43,235 nt of DNA, from contig CAYSFC010000005.1 of the NCBI GenBank assembly GCA_964430665.1, forward strand, positions 1 through 43,235, read 5' to 3'. Positions 9,801-17,747 of this stretch are shown in pieces (position 1 is the stretch's first letter; each line of letters opens with the position of its first letter). Origin of the DNA: JAQUYS01 sp964430665. GTDB lineage: Archaea > Nanobdellota > Nanobdellia > Woesearchaeales > SKGA01. The translations under genes and the position numbers were made by a program. The notes beneath the pieces were generated by a model that was not told the DNA's origin, ran no database searches, and was given only the letters and a program-made list of their open reading frames with translations.

Positions 9801-10227
9801 GGTTTGTAATCATGTAAAGTAATTCTTCATAAAAAATTTGGGCATCTTTTTCTGAAGCAAAGTATTTGTAACGAGAACCCCAATTTTTCCAAGTTACTGC
9901 AAGTCTATGTGCAACTTGTTTTATGCTTGTTTCTCCACCATAAATTTGATTTCCATTTTCATCTAATTTTGGTGTTCCATCTTTGTTTTTTAAAGGAATT
10001 CCTTTTTTTCTAAAATATTTTTGAGCTAGAATGTCTGTAGCAACTTGACTCCAGAAATCTGGAACTTCTACTTGTTTGTTTTCAAAAACAACAGAACCAT
10101 CTGTATTTTTTATAGATGAAGTTCTTATTTCGAAGTTGAAAGAAGAAAAAGGATCTTCGTTTTCTTTTGTAAATACTCTATTAATTTTTAGACCGTTTGG
10201 ACTATATTCAAATTCTTTTTTAATCAT
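6844..10227 (-). CDS. nrdJ: Adenosylcobalamin-dependent (class II) ribonucleotide reductase, canonical copy
   Basis: 1127 residues from the ATG at 10227 (a GTG at 10245 would add six). It reduces ribonucleotides to deoxyribonucleotides using a B12-generated thiyl radical. Key residues are intact: redox Cys195 (PHACF), the NPCSE motif with Asn465, radical Cys467 and Glu469, and the second redox Cys478 (TACNLASINL) exactly 11 residues after the radical cysteine. VIAPTGTIGL is the substrate phosphate-binding loop. A TSCPD domain lies at about 930-1040. The C-terminus is a CxxC...CxxC zinc-ribbon-like tail that can serve as the cysteine swing arm for re-reduction. TTTATAAG near 10278-10285 is a likely TATA box. 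A second, degenerate NrdJ-like gene lies directly upstream. Confidence 0.95.
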   Translation of the reverse strand: MIKKEFEYSPNGLKINRVFTKENEDPFSSFNFEIRTSSIKNTDGSVVFENKQVEVPDFWSQVATDILAQKYFRKKGIPLKNKDGTPKLDENGNQIYGGETSIKQVAHRLAVTWKNWGSRYKYFASEKDAQIFYEELLYMITNQMVAPNSPQWFNTGLYEAYGITGRPQGHHYADPVTGEAKLSEDAYSHCQPHACFIQSVRDDLVNEGGIFDVLTKEARLFKYGSGTGTNFSTLRAYGEGLSGGGKSSGLMSFLSVFDRGAGSVKSGGTTRRAAKMVCLDLNHPDIESFIDWKMREEQKVASLVAGSKICDEELKNIMNIINKTNSTDIEKNPELKNAIKKALHKNVPINYINRVLQLAKQGVKEIPFVTMDTDFESEAYITVAGQNSNNSIRIPNKFFEILEKDGDWELINRTNKKVNRVVKAKELWKKLNYAAWMCADPGVQYDSTINEWHTCPKDGRINASNPCSEYMFLDDTACNLASINLIKFYDEKEKKFKIDEFKHSVRIWTIVLELSIVMAQFPAKQIAINSFLYRSLGLGFANIGSLVMRMGAAYDSDYGRAIAGGVSAIMGGESYRTSAELASVVGTFAKYESNKEDMLKVMRNHRRAAYGEDSYEDLTIKPVAIDQKICPEYMLKEAHKSWDDALDWGQKYGYRNAQVTVIAPTGTIGLVMDCDTTGIEPDFALVKFKKLVGGGYFKIVNRSVPKALEALNYTEEQIDSIINYCIGHGTLKGCPAINHQDLIQKGFTQEIVDKIELQLKSAFELKHAFSAFTIGSDNLKKLGFSEEQIKDFNLDVLKELGFSEEQIQKTEEYVCGTMTVEGAPELKDEHLDVFDCASKCGKKGTRLISYKGHMKMMAAVQPFISGAISKTINMDSNATIEDVNRVYLDSWKMMIKAVALYRDGSKLSQPLSASNPDENMLLALKNEDDGLDFGPKEASKVALENLKRGFTQEAKVGGQKITLTTTEFNDGSLAKIELTTEDGDETLKPMMESFAESVSLALENKVPLESFIDKFTFKKFLPSGVVQGHEAIRMSSSLVDYIFRVLGFEYLDRTDLVHIKDAKKKRDNPDKKNNHDEKEVSKEDAEILKAKAQGYTGEKCSNCGSMKMRRNGTCMLCEDCGTTTGCS

Positions 10228-10350
10228 ATATAACTGCCCCCACACAACAATTTTAAGGTTGAAGTAAAAATAAAATCTTATAAATTACTTATATGTTTTT
10301 AGTAATTTGCTTTCTTTAAAAACATACATCCTTATTTAAAAAAAATATCG

Positions 10351-10378
10351 TAAAATATATATTCTAAAATATATATTC
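10351..10378. repeat. Tandem duplication of a 14-base AT unit at the end of the NrdJ-like gene
   Basis: TAAAATATATATTC occurs twice in direct succession (10351-10364 and 10365-10378). The second copy contains most of the TGA stop of the NrdJ-like gene. AAATATCG flanks both sides. The rest of the 10246-10376 gap is AT-rich and contains the promoter of the canonical nrdJ. It may be a replication-slippage product. Confidence 0.6.
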
Positions 10379-12152
10379 AAATATCGAAAGCAAATAATTT
10401 AGTTTGACGTTTATTTCCGAGGATTTGATCTGTTCTACATCCGTCTCTATATATAGTTATACCTTTACATTTTGATTTAAATGCCTCGAGAAATATTTCT
10501 TGTACTTCTGCTATTGATGCAGAATTTGAAAGATTGATTGTTTTTGATATTGAGTTGTCCACGTACTTTTGAAATTTGGCCATGACTTTTAGGTGTTCCT
10601 TTGGCGTTACATCGTGAGATGTTTTGAAAATACTCTTAAATTCCTCATCTAGCCAAGATATTTTTTTAACAGAATCCACAAATTTTAATTGAACTTTTTC
10701 TGTGCTGGTTAAATTTAATGTGTTTACTGCGTCTTCAAATTCATTATTCAAAATAGCATATTCTTGTCCGTTGTTTGATTTTGCAGTATATGAAAGCGCA
10801 TAAACTGGTTCTATTGATTGTGAAACTCCAGCAATTAAGCTAGTTGTGCCTGTTGGAGATATTGCAGTTAAAGTTGCGTTTCTTCTAGGAGTTTCTATGT
10901 TTGTTTCATTGAATTCTGGAAAAGGACTTCTTGTCTTTGTTAAATTTTCTGACGCTTTTATTGATTCGTCTTTAACTATAGACATAATTTCTTCTATTAA
11001 TTTCAAAGATTTGGATGACCCATAAGGAATTCTTAGTTTGAAGAGTAAATCTGCAAAACCCATAACACCCAGACCGACTTTTCTGCTTGCTTTTGTTTTT
11101 TCTTTTATTTTGGATTGAGAATATTTGTGTGCATCAATGCAATTATCTAGAAAGTGAACAGATGTATGAACTAATTCTTTTAATTTTTCTGTGTCTATAT
11201 GTGTACCTGTTGAATCTGTTTTTATTGTTTTTATTAAATTTATGTGTACATAAGGAACTCCTTCATATTTCTCTAATTCGTATTGACCGCAACAAGAAGT
11301 ACATAAAACTTTTCTTGATTTGAATGGATATTTTTTATTCATTTCATCTATGAAAACTAAACCTGGATCTCCTGTTGACCATGCTGATTCAGCAATGTGT
11401 TCAAATAAATCTCTCGCTCGAATTGTTTTAGTTATTTCATTATTTCTAGGATTTATTAAGTCGAATTCAGTGTCATCGATTACTGCTTTTATAAAATCAT
11501 TTGTGATAGCAATAGATAGATTAAAATTTGTTAAATTATTTATATCTTTTTTAGCTTCAACAAAAGAATAGATGTCTGGATGATTTATGGATAATATTGC
11601 CATGTTTGCTCCAGGTCTTCTGCCGCCTTGGAGAATTGTACTAAAAGACATATCAAATATTTTCATAACACTTATTGGTCCAAATGCAACGTTTTGCATT
11701 CCTGATACTAAATCTCCTTTCGGGCGTATTTTTGAAAAGTTGAAACCAACTCCTCCACCATTTTGATGTATTGATGCTGCAATTTTTAAAGTTTCGAAAA
11801 CAGCTTCTAAAGAATCTCGTACGTCTAAAGCGTGATCAGAAAATAAATGTTGTAATCTTGCTCCTGCGTTCATGAGTATTGGTGATGCAGGGATTATTTC
11901 TAATTGAGCCATTGCTTTAAAGAATTTTTCTTCAGTTTCTTGAACTTTACCTTCATAATCCATGTCTATTGAGGCAATGTTTTTAGCAACTCTGTAAAAT
12001 AAGATGGGTAAATCTTCGATAATCTCTCCATCTGATCTTTTGAGATAATATCTGTTCTTTAGAATTGTTTCTGCAGTTTCTGAAATATGTAAAGAAGTTA
12101 TGTATTTCTTGTAGTCTTCAGGAATTTCCATTAGGTAGATACAAGTACCCAT
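10377..12152 (-). CDS. NrdJ-like class II ribonucleotide reductase paralogue lacking the redox cysteine pair
   Basis: 591 residues, aligning along its length with short NrdJ enzymes (LSITETA-like start, PASPILMNAGARL, GGGVGFNFSKIRPKG, GRRPGANMAIL, DLINPRNNEI, SPTGTTSLIAGVSQSIEP, GITIYRDG). The active site is altered. The first redox cysteine position is Asp106 (LQHLFSDHALD). The NPCGE motif reads SCCGQ (286-290), keeping the radical Cys288 but replacing Asn by Ser and the catalytic Glu by Gln. The second redox cysteine, 11 residues on, is Val299. There is no cysteine-rich C-terminal tail. It lies 16 bases after a 52-residue ORF and upstream of the canonical nrdJ. Either it uses another reductant, or it is a regulatory or other-function paralogue. 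Met8 is an alternative start. Confidence 0.85.
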   Translation of the reverse strand: MGTCIYLMEIPEDYKKYITSLHISETAETILKNRYYLKRSDGEIIEDLPILFYRVAKNIASIDMDYEGKVQETEEKFFKAMAQLEIIPASPILMNAGARLQHLFSDHALDVRDSLEAVFETLKIAASIHQNGGGVGFNFSKIRPKGDLVSGMQNVAFGPISVMKIFDMSFSTILQGGRRPGANMAILSINHPDIYSFVEAKKDINNLTNFNLSIAITNDFIKAVIDDTEFDLINPRNNEITKTIRARDLFEHIAESAWSTGDPGLVFIDEMNKKYPFKSRKVLCTSCCGQYELEKYEGVPYVHINLIKTIKTDSTGTHIDTEKLKELVHTSVHFLDNCIDAHKYSQSKIKEKTKASRKVGLGVMGFADLLFKLRIPYGSSKSLKLIEEIMSIVKDESIKASENLTKTRSPFPEFNETNIETPRRNATLTAISPTGTTSLIAGVSQSIEPVYALSYTAKSNNGQEYAILNNEFEDAVNTLNLTSTEKVQLKFVDSVKKISWLDEEFKSIFKTSHDVTPKEHLKVMAKFQKYVDNSISKTINLSNSASIAEVQEIFLEAFKSKCKGITIYRDGCRTDQILGNKRQTKLFAFDI

Positions 12153-12168
12153 AAATATAAAAAAGTTC

Positions 12169-12327
12169 CTATTCGTTCTGTTTTTCGATTTCTTTATAAA
12201 CTTCTTTTAAAGAATCTATAAATTCTTCTTCTGTAATTAATTTTTTCTTTATTAAAAGGTCTAAAAGTGCATCTATTTTATCATGAGCTGCAAAAGCTAG
12301 TTCTTCTGTAGTAAATTCTTCTGTCAT
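12169..12327 (-). CDS. Small acidic helical protein (52 residues), unknown
   Basis: A short ORF starting ATG at 12327 and ending TAG. The sequence is highly charged and predicted all-helical, with TTEELAFAAHDKIDAL followed by KKKLITEEEF, a pattern typical of small helix-turn-helix or adaptor-like proteins. It has no recognised family. There is no clear ribosome binding site, but a TTTTAAA element about 25 bases upstream would fit a leaderless transcript. It sits 31 bases after thiI and 16 bases before the NrdJ-like gene, so it is probably co-transcribed with the latter and could be its partner. The regular coding pattern and close spacing make it likely real. Confidence 0.6.
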   Translation of the reverse strand: MTEEFTTEELAFAAHDKIDALLDLLIKKKLITEEEFIDSLKEVYKEIEKQNE

Positions 12328-12358
12328 GATTATAGAATGTGAAGTTGGTTTAAAAGGT

Positions 12359-13756
12359 TTATCTTTTACAAGAAATATTTTTTCCTTTGAATTGATTTAA
12401 ACTTACAGATTTAGCTATAATTCCTTTTTTGTGTAATTGATTTGATACATCTTTTGCTCTTAAACCATGTTTACAAATTATTATATATTTATTTTTAAAA
12501 GAATCTAGTTGATCAAGAATTTGAGGATATTTATATTTTGTTGAGTTAGGTATATTTTCTTCTGTTAGATTTATTATTTCAGCATCTTCAAAGGAAATGT
12601 CTTTGTTTCTTTCTTCTAAAGAAATTTCTCCTTTGAAAACCATTATTTCTTCTAGCGTTTTATTTAAATCTATTTCTGGGAATTTTTTTAATACTACGAA
12701 GGAAGGGTTTGTTGTAACAGGTCCTTCTGAAAGATTACAATATTCTTTTACTTTTTCTGAGAATTCAAAAGTACCTAATTCTCTTGCAATTTTAGTTATT
12801 TCTGTTTTATCCATTCCCAATAATGGACGTAATATTAATGCATCTGTTTGTGAATTTATTAATCTTAAACTTGAAACTGTTTGTGATGATTTTTGAGAAA
12901 GAGCTTCTCCTGTAACAACTGCAAGATGTTTGTTTATTTTTGCTACTTCTTCTCCTATTTTATAAAAAATTATTTTTAGAAAAATTTGTCTTAAAGTTGA
13001 ATCAACTTTTTCTTTTATTTCTTTAACAATGTCTGCTGCGTCAATCACATAAAATTTAGGAGAATATCCAAAAACATAATTGTTTATTAATTGGTTGTAT
13101 ACTTTTGCTATTTCATCAAAAGGTGCATCACCTAATAAGTTTATGTATAAAAAATCTACTGCACAACCTCTTTTTAGCATTTTATATGCTGCAACTGGAG
13201 AATCAATTCCTCCTGAAAATAAACATAAAACTCGTCCTGCTGATGTTGGTGGAAGTCCTCCTACACCTTCTATATCTTCTGTATAAATGTATGCTTGATT
13301 GTTTCTTATTTCTATTTGTATGTTTATATTTGGTTGTTTTAGATTTACTCCTTCGCTATGTGGCTCTAAAATTTTTCCTAACTCCATGGAAAAGTCCATT
13401 GAAGAGAAATTTTGTTGTCCTTGTCGTTTAGTTGTTATTCTAAATGTTTTGTTTTGTATTAGTGATTTTGTTATTTTGAATGTTTTTTGAATTAAATCTT
13501 CTTTGTTTTCGAATTTAAGATTGTGTGCTGGAGAAAATGATTGTATTCCAGGGATTCTTTTTAATATAGGAATCATTTCCTCTGAATCTTCGTGATGTAT
13601 TGTAAATCTTTTTCCATATGGATGTAGTCTATCTATTTTGAATTTTTTTAGAGCATCTTTTATTGCATCTATGTATAATTTTTCAAAGAATTTTCTATTT
13701 CTGTCACTTTTTAAAGCAATTTCCCCGTATTTTAAGACAATACTGTTTATTTCCAT
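12359..13756 (-). CDS. thiI: tRNA 4-thiouridine synthase ThiI with rhodanese domain
   Basis: 465 residues from ATG 13756, chosen because a TATA box 26 bases upstream predicts a leaderless start there; an upstream start would add 23 residues not typical of the family. Domains are an N-terminal ferredoxin-like part (SIVLKYGEIALK), THUMP (about 80-150), a PP-loop ATP pyrophosphatase (LFSGGIDSP, near 182), and a C-terminal rhodanese domain with the persulfide cysteine in IICKHGLRA. The EYCNLSEGPVTTNP segment carries the second catalytic cysteine. It adds sulfur to U8 of tRNA and may feed thiamine synthesis. The SufS-type desulfurase at 16486 is a likely sulfur donor. Confidence 0.93.
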   Translation of the reverse strand: MEINSIVLKYGEIALKSDRNRKFFEKLYIDAIKDALKKFKIDRLHPYGKRFTIHHEDSEEMIPILKRIPGIQSFSPAHNLKFENKEDLIQKTFKITKSLIQNKTFRITTKRQGQQNFSSMDFSMELGKILEPHSEGVNLKQPNINIQIEIRNNQAYIYTEDIEGVGGLPPTSAGRVLCLFSGGIDSPVAAYKMLKRGCAVDFLYINLLGDAPFDEIAKVYNQLINNYVFGYSPKFYVIDAADIVKEIKEKVDSTLRQIFLKIIFYKIGEEVAKINKHLAVVTGEALSQKSSQTVSSLRLINSQTDALILRPLLGMDKTEITKIARELGTFEFSEKVKEYCNLSEGPVTTNPSFVVLKKFPEIDLNKTLEEIMVFKGEISLEERNKDISFEDAEIINLTEENIPNSTKYKYPQILDQLDSFKNKYIIICKHGLRAKDVSNQLHKKGIIAKSVSLNQFKGKNISCKR

Positions 13757-13776
13757 ATTTAAAGGATTAAAAGGAG

Positions 13777-13786
13777 ATTTATAAAT
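13777..13786 (-). promoter_or_regulatory. TATA box of leaderless thiI
   Basis: ATTTATAAAT is centred about 26 bases upstream of the ATG at 13756, the spacing expected for transcription starting on the start codon. It overlaps the last codons of the upstream membrane-protein gene. Confidence 0.5.
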
Positions 13787-14264
13787 TATCCGTATAAGAT
13801 TTTTTAACATGTAGGCACTCTGCACCAGACAAAGTTAACCAGGCTAATCCTGAACCAAGAACACCTATTGAGTTTGAAATAAATTCAGGATCTTTTGTTG
13901 CTAAAGAAGTCATAAGTCCTAGTGTTCCGAATAAAGTATTTGTAGCTGCGAACCCTAAAAGAAGTGGCGTTTGTAAAATATATATGTTTTTGAGACGAGA
14001 ATCTTCATCTAATCTAGTTTGAAACTCTTGTTTACTTTTTTCAGAAACATATGTTCCTTTTAGTGCGGCATATAATGAAATAAGTAAAGCGGTTTTTGTT
14101 CCAGTTATTCCTTGTAGTGCGAATCCTGCTGAAGAAACATAATATGTTTTTTGTAAAATGTTGTATTTAGAAGTATTAAATTTAGTTTGTAATTTGTTTG
14201 CTATATTTTCACATGTATTTGAATATGCAAAATAAATTTTCCATGCAGTTTCTTCTAAACCCAT
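13779..14264 (-). CDS. Small multi-pass membrane protein, unknown
   Basis: 161 residues. The first 45 are amphipathic. Hydrophobic segments follow at about 43-70, 95-118 and 128-150, rich in Gly, Ala, Leu and Thr, suggesting three membrane helices. There is no motif I recognise. It is divergent from the dCTP deaminase gene, with a 42-base AT-rich region between them holding both promoters. It ends inside the thiI promoter. No function can be assigned. Confidence 0.6.
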   Translation of the reverse strand: MGLEETAWKIYFAYSNTCENIANKLQTKFNTSKYNILQKTYYVSSAGFALQGITGTKTALLISLYAALKGTYVSEKSKQEFQTRLDEDSRLKNIYILQTPLLLGFAATNTLFGTLGLMTSLATKDPEFISNSIGVLGSGLAWLTLSGAECLHVKKSYTDNL

Positions 14265-14306
14265 AAAAATGGAAATTATTTAAATGGTTTTAAATTTTGC
14301 TTTTTT

Positions 14307-15488
14307 ATGAATCTTGTAGGAAAAGATATTACTGCCCAAAAATACTTGAATGATAGAGGTATTAAACAAGCCATAGAATATGGTTTTCTGAAAATATATC
14401 CTGATTTAGATTTTAATGATTCTACCAGAATTCAACCAGCAACTTTGGATGTGAAAATTCATGAAATTGATTCTAGTTCTGAATTGGATAATAGGTCTAA
14501 ATTGAAACATTTTAGAGGAACGATGGTTGAAGCTAGAAGTTATAATGAGATTGGATTAACTGAATTAATTTTACATGATAGAAAAATTAAAAGATTGAAT
14601 GTTGATTTCATTTTTCCATTCATTGAAGCTAGAAGTAGCGTTAGAAGATTGGGAGGGTTTGTTCCTACACAAGGGAGATATTTTTATTCATCTAATGAAA
14701 GATCGTTTGTTGAACTAAATAATTATTCTCATAATAATATTATTTTTGAAAAGGGAGAAAGATTTGCACAAGTATTCTTCAAAGTAGATCCTTTTGCTCA
14801 TAAATGGCATGGAGGATATACTTTAGATAATTTGAAATCTATGAACTTTGAAAATCCTGAAGAATTGCTGAGAGATTTAAATGAAACTTTTGAAAAAGTT
14901 GAATCTTTGGATTATGGTATTGAAATAAAGACAAATGAGGAAATTGATTGGTTGTTACGTAAAGGTTATTTAGAAGTTTCACCCAAAGTTAAAATTAAGA
15001 ACGGATGTTTATTAGTTCATGCGAGTGATGAGGCACATAAGATTAAAAAAATAGATGAACCAATTTATTTTTCTCAACGAAAAAAATATGTGGATAAAAT
15101 TCATGAAAAAATAAAATTAAAAAAAGGATTTGTTTTAAATCCTAAAGAGCATATAGATATTATAACTGTTGAAAGTTTTAAATTGTCAGAACATGTTGGA
15201 ATTCATTTTTACAATAACCCTTTATCGAAGGCAACTACATCTTGGAATAACGAAAGTATATCCTCTAATTTTGAGCTTGTGTCTGTTGCTGATGGGTGGG
15301 TAGATCCTGGTTATGAAGGTCCTTTCTCAAGACAACCTAAATGGTTTACTCCTCAAGTTATTAATCCTGGAGATATTGTTGGTTATGGTAAATTAATTTA
15401 TTATCCTAATGGTGTGGGGAGTGTTTATGGAAGTGAAAAGTTAGGTTCTCAATATAATAATGCAAAGGCTAATGCAATTTCTAAATAA
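14307..15488 (+). CDS. dcd: 2'-deoxycytidine 5'-triphosphate deaminase, tandem-domain type
   Basis: 393 residues, about twice the length of a single Dcd subunit and matching the double-domain dCTP deaminase family. The N-terminal half has IQPATLDVKI and EARSSVRRLGG, the counterparts of the QPASVDL and RSSLGR nucleotide-binding motifs. The C-terminal half has GWVDPGYEGPFS, which carries the G-x-D-P-G-[YW]-x-G signature of this trimeric dUTPase fold. It makes dUTP from dCTP on the route to dTTP. It fits next to the ribonucleotide reductases. There is no ribosome binding site; an AT-rich TATA-like element about 25 bases upstream suggests a leaderless mRNA. Confidence 0.85.
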   Translation: MNLVGKDITAQKYLNDRGIKQAIEYGFLKIYPDLDFNDSTRIQPATLDVKIHEIDSSSELDNRSKLKHFRGTMVEARSYNEIGLTELILHDRKIKRLNVDFIFPFIEARSSVRRLGGFVPTQGRYFYSSNERSFVELNNYSHNNIIFEKGERFAQVFFKVDPFAHKWHGGYTLDNLKSMNFENPEELLRDLNETFEKVESLDYGIEIKTNEEIDWLLRKGYLEVSPKVKIKNGCLLVHASDEAHKIKKIDEPIYFSQRKKYVDKIHEKIKLKKGFVLNPKEHIDIITVESFKLSEHVGIHFYNNPLSKATTSWNNESISSNFELVSVADGWVDPGYEGPFSRQPKWFTPQVINPGDIVGYGKLIYYPNGVGSVYGSEKLGSQYNNAKANAISK

Positions 15489-15539
15489 TATTTAAATATA
15501 ACAACAAATATTATAAATGGATTCAAAGTTTCTCTTTAA

Positions 15540-16439
15540 ATGATATGTGTAATTGCTTTAATAATTTTCAGCATTCTAGGAATTTTTAGCGCCACACATA
15601 GAAAACTTGCTGCAGAAGCATTTGATTGTGTTTTTCGAAAATCTACTGGAAGAAAATGTGCTTCTGGAATGGACGTTAGAATAAAAAGTAAAATTACAGG
15701 AACGTTTATGAAGTTTAGTCCTAAGTTTGGAAAAATAATTTACAGACACTTTGAATTGGCTTCATGGATTTTTGTGATATTATTTATTGTTACTACGGCT
15801 TATTTAGGTTTTGGAGCATATAATTTTTATCTTTATGGAAATTGTTATGGTCCTACTGATACTGGTTTTTGTGTTTTTGATCCTTCAGGACACAATAGTC
15901 AATTTACTACTGAAGAAAGTTGTTCTGGAAATGATGAAATTTATGATTCTTTGAGTTTGGCTGGAAAAGATTTGAGTTTATTTACGAAAAGTTCTGGAAA
16001 TTCTGGAAATATTGTTTTTTTCGTTGGATGTTTTGATTGTCAATATACAAAAGAAATTTATCCTGTTATGAAAGGTTTGAGAAATAAAACTACTTTTTAT
16101 TTTGGACATTTTCCTGTTAATCATGCAGACGATAATGTAACTAAACTAACAAACTGCGCATATTATTATGATGAAGAAAAATATTGGGATTTAATTGATT
16201 CTATTTTTGAACTAAATACTTATGATTTTCAATCAATATTGGATTTGGCCGTTGTTGAAGGATATGTTGAAAAAGATTTAACTTTTTGTGTTGCAAAGGA
16301 AGGAAGCCAGAAACTTTATGATGAACAGATTGAAGAAATGAAGTCTATGGGAATTTATGGAACTCCAACTGTTTTTGTTAATGGTGAAGCTATTGTTGGT
16401 CCAAAACCATTAAGAGTTTATGAGAGGTTATTGAGATGA
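15540..16439 (+). CDS. Membrane-anchored DsbA-like thiol-disulfide oxidoreductase
   Basis: 299 residues. Membrane segments lie at about 1-18 and 75-98. They flank a cytoplasmic-looking basic loop with a conserved-looking DCVFRKSTGRKC stretch. The C-terminal half is a thioredoxin-fold domain outside the membrane, with active site Cys164-Phe-Asp-Cys167 and the cis-proline loop IYGTPTVFVNG near 275. It would oxidise or reduce disulfides in exported proteins. This fits the cysteine-bearing surface proteins in the window. TATA-like TTTAAATATA and TTATAAATGG (15491-15520) lie just upstream, so the start at 15540 is near the 5' end of the transcript. Partner (VKOR or DsbB) is not in the window. Confidence 0.82.
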   Translation: MICVIALIIFSILGIFSATHRKLAAEAFDCVFRKSTGRKCASGMDVRIKSKITGTFMKFSPKFGKIIYRHFELASWIFVILFIVTTAYLGFGAYNFYLYGNCYGPTDTGFCVFDPSGHNSQFTTEESCSGNDEIYDSLSLAGKDLSLFTKSSGNSGNIVFFVGCFDCQYTKEIYPVMKGLRNKTTFYFGHFPVNHADDNVTKLTNCAYYYDEEKYWDLIDSIFELNTYDFQSILDLAVVEGYVEKDLTFCVAKEGSQKLYDEQIEEMKSMGIYGTPTVFVNGEAIVGPKPLRVYERLLR

Positions 16440-16485
16440 ACAACAAAACTTTAATTTTGTGTTCTGATCGTAACAAGGTGAGATT

Positions 16486-17637
16486 ATGAATGTTGAAAAA
16501 GATTTTCCTAAATTGAATGTAATTTATGTAGATTCTGCTTGTATGAGTTTAAGACCTCTTTGTGTTATTGATAAAATGAATGAATATTATATTTCTTATC
16601 CTTCATGTGGTGGAAGAAGTCATCATCAACTTGGAGAAAAAGTACAATCTGAAGTTGAAAAAGCTCGTAAAAAAGTTGCTAAATTTTTTGGAGCAAAGAC
16701 TGATGAAATTATTTTCACGAAAAATGCTACTGAGGGAATAAATGTTGTTGCAAATGGTTTAAATTTAAAAAAAGTTTTAATTTCAGATAAAGAACATAAT
16801 TCTAATTTAATTCCTTGGTTAAAAAAGGGTGTTAAAGTTGTTGTTTGTAAATCTAATGAAGATAATACTTTTGATTTGAAAGAATTTGAAAACAAAGTTA
16901 AGGGTGTTGATTTAGTTTCTGTTGTTTGGACATCTAATTTAGATGGCGTTACTAATCCTGTAAAAGAAATTATTAAAATTGCACACAAAAATTCTGTGCG
17001 GGTTTTGGTTGATGCTGCTCAAGCAGCAGCTCATAAAGATATCAATGTGAAAAAGCTTGATGTCGATTTTTTGGTGTGTTCTGCACATAAAATGTGTGGT
17101 CCTTCCGGCGTTGGTGTGTTGTACGGAAAGAAGCATCTTTTGGAAGAGGTGGGCTCTTTTATTGTTGGTGGAGATACTGTAAAAAATAGTAATTACACCA
17201 ACTTTATTTTTGAAGATATTCCTAAACGTTTTGAAGCAGGTTTGCAAAATTATCCTGGAATTATTGGTTTTGGTGTTGCAATAGATTATTTATCTAAAAT
17301 TGGTTTGAGTAAAATTGAAAAACATGTTGTCGCTTTGAATGAGTATTTGACTGCTAAGTTAAGTAAGATAAAAGGATTTGAATTAATTGGACCACAATCA
17401 GCTGAACAGCGGTCAGGGATCATTTCTTTTAATTTGAAAGGAAAGGATCCTCATGAAGTAGCTTTGTTGTTAGATTCTATAGCAAACATTTGTGTTCGAA
17501 GTGGACAACACTGCGTTCATTCTTGGTTTAATGCTCATAAATTAGATGGTAGTGTAAGAATATCTCTTTATTTCTATAACACTTTTGAAGAATGTGAAAA
17601 GATTTATGAAGAAGTTAAGAAAATAAGTGAATTATAA
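16486..17637 (+). CDS. Cysteine desulfurase, SufS/CsdA class
   Basis: 383 residues. A PLP enzyme that takes sulfur from cysteine as a persulfide. The PLP lysine is Lys202 (CSAHKMCGPSGVGVLYG), the cofactor Asp176 lies in VDAAQAAAH, His104 in KEHNSNLIPW, and the persulfide Cys343 in RSGQHCVHSW. The RSGxxC context is group II (SufS/CsdA-like). A strong AAGGTGAG ribosome binding site lies before the ATG, 46 bases after the DsbA-like gene. No SufBCD or IscU scaffold gene is in the window, so its partner here is probably ThiI and other sulfur acceptors. Pathway link is inferred. Confidence 0.92.
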   Translation: MNVEKDFPKLNVIYVDSACMSLRPLCVIDKMNEYYISYPSCGGRSHHQLGEKVQSEVEKARKKVAKFFGAKTDEIIFTKNATEGINVVANGLNLKKVLISDKEHNSNLIPWLKKGVKVVVCKSNEDNTFDLKEFENKVKGVDLVSVVWTSNLDGVTNPVKEIIKIAHKNSVRVLVDAAQAAAHKDINVKKLDVDFLVCSAHKMCGPSGVGVLYGKKHLLEEVGSFIVGGDTVKNSNYTNFIFEDIPKRFEAGLQNYPGIIGFGVAIDYLSKIGLSKIEKHVVALNEYLTAKLSKIKGFELIGPQSAEQRSGIISFNLKGKDPHEVALLLDSIANICVRSGQHCVHSWFNAHKLDGSVRISLYFYNTFEECEKIYEEVKKISEL

Positions 17638-17683
17638 TAAACTTTTTAAATTGAATTTTTTTCTTTATATCGGCTTTTAAAAT

Positions 17684-17723
17684 ATTAGTTAATTAAGTAT
17701 GATAATTTTGTGAATTAGCTAAT
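17684..17723. promoter_or_regulatory. Inverted repeat before ppdK
   Basis: ATTAGTTAATT (17684-17694) and AATTAGCTAAT (17713-17723) form an 11-pair inverted repeat with one G-T wobble and an 18-base loop. A TTTATATC TATA-like box is at about 17665. The repeat therefore covers the predicted transcription start and leader of ppdK, where a repressor site or leader hairpin could act. The assignment is tentative. Confidence 0.4.
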
Positions 17724-17747
17724 AATGTGTTAAGAGGCGGAATAAAA

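Noticed and set aside
10228..10245. GTG start for nrdJ at 10245
   Set aside because: It has no ribosome binding site at good spacing; the ATG at 10227 follows the G-rich stretch and gives the usual N-terminus.
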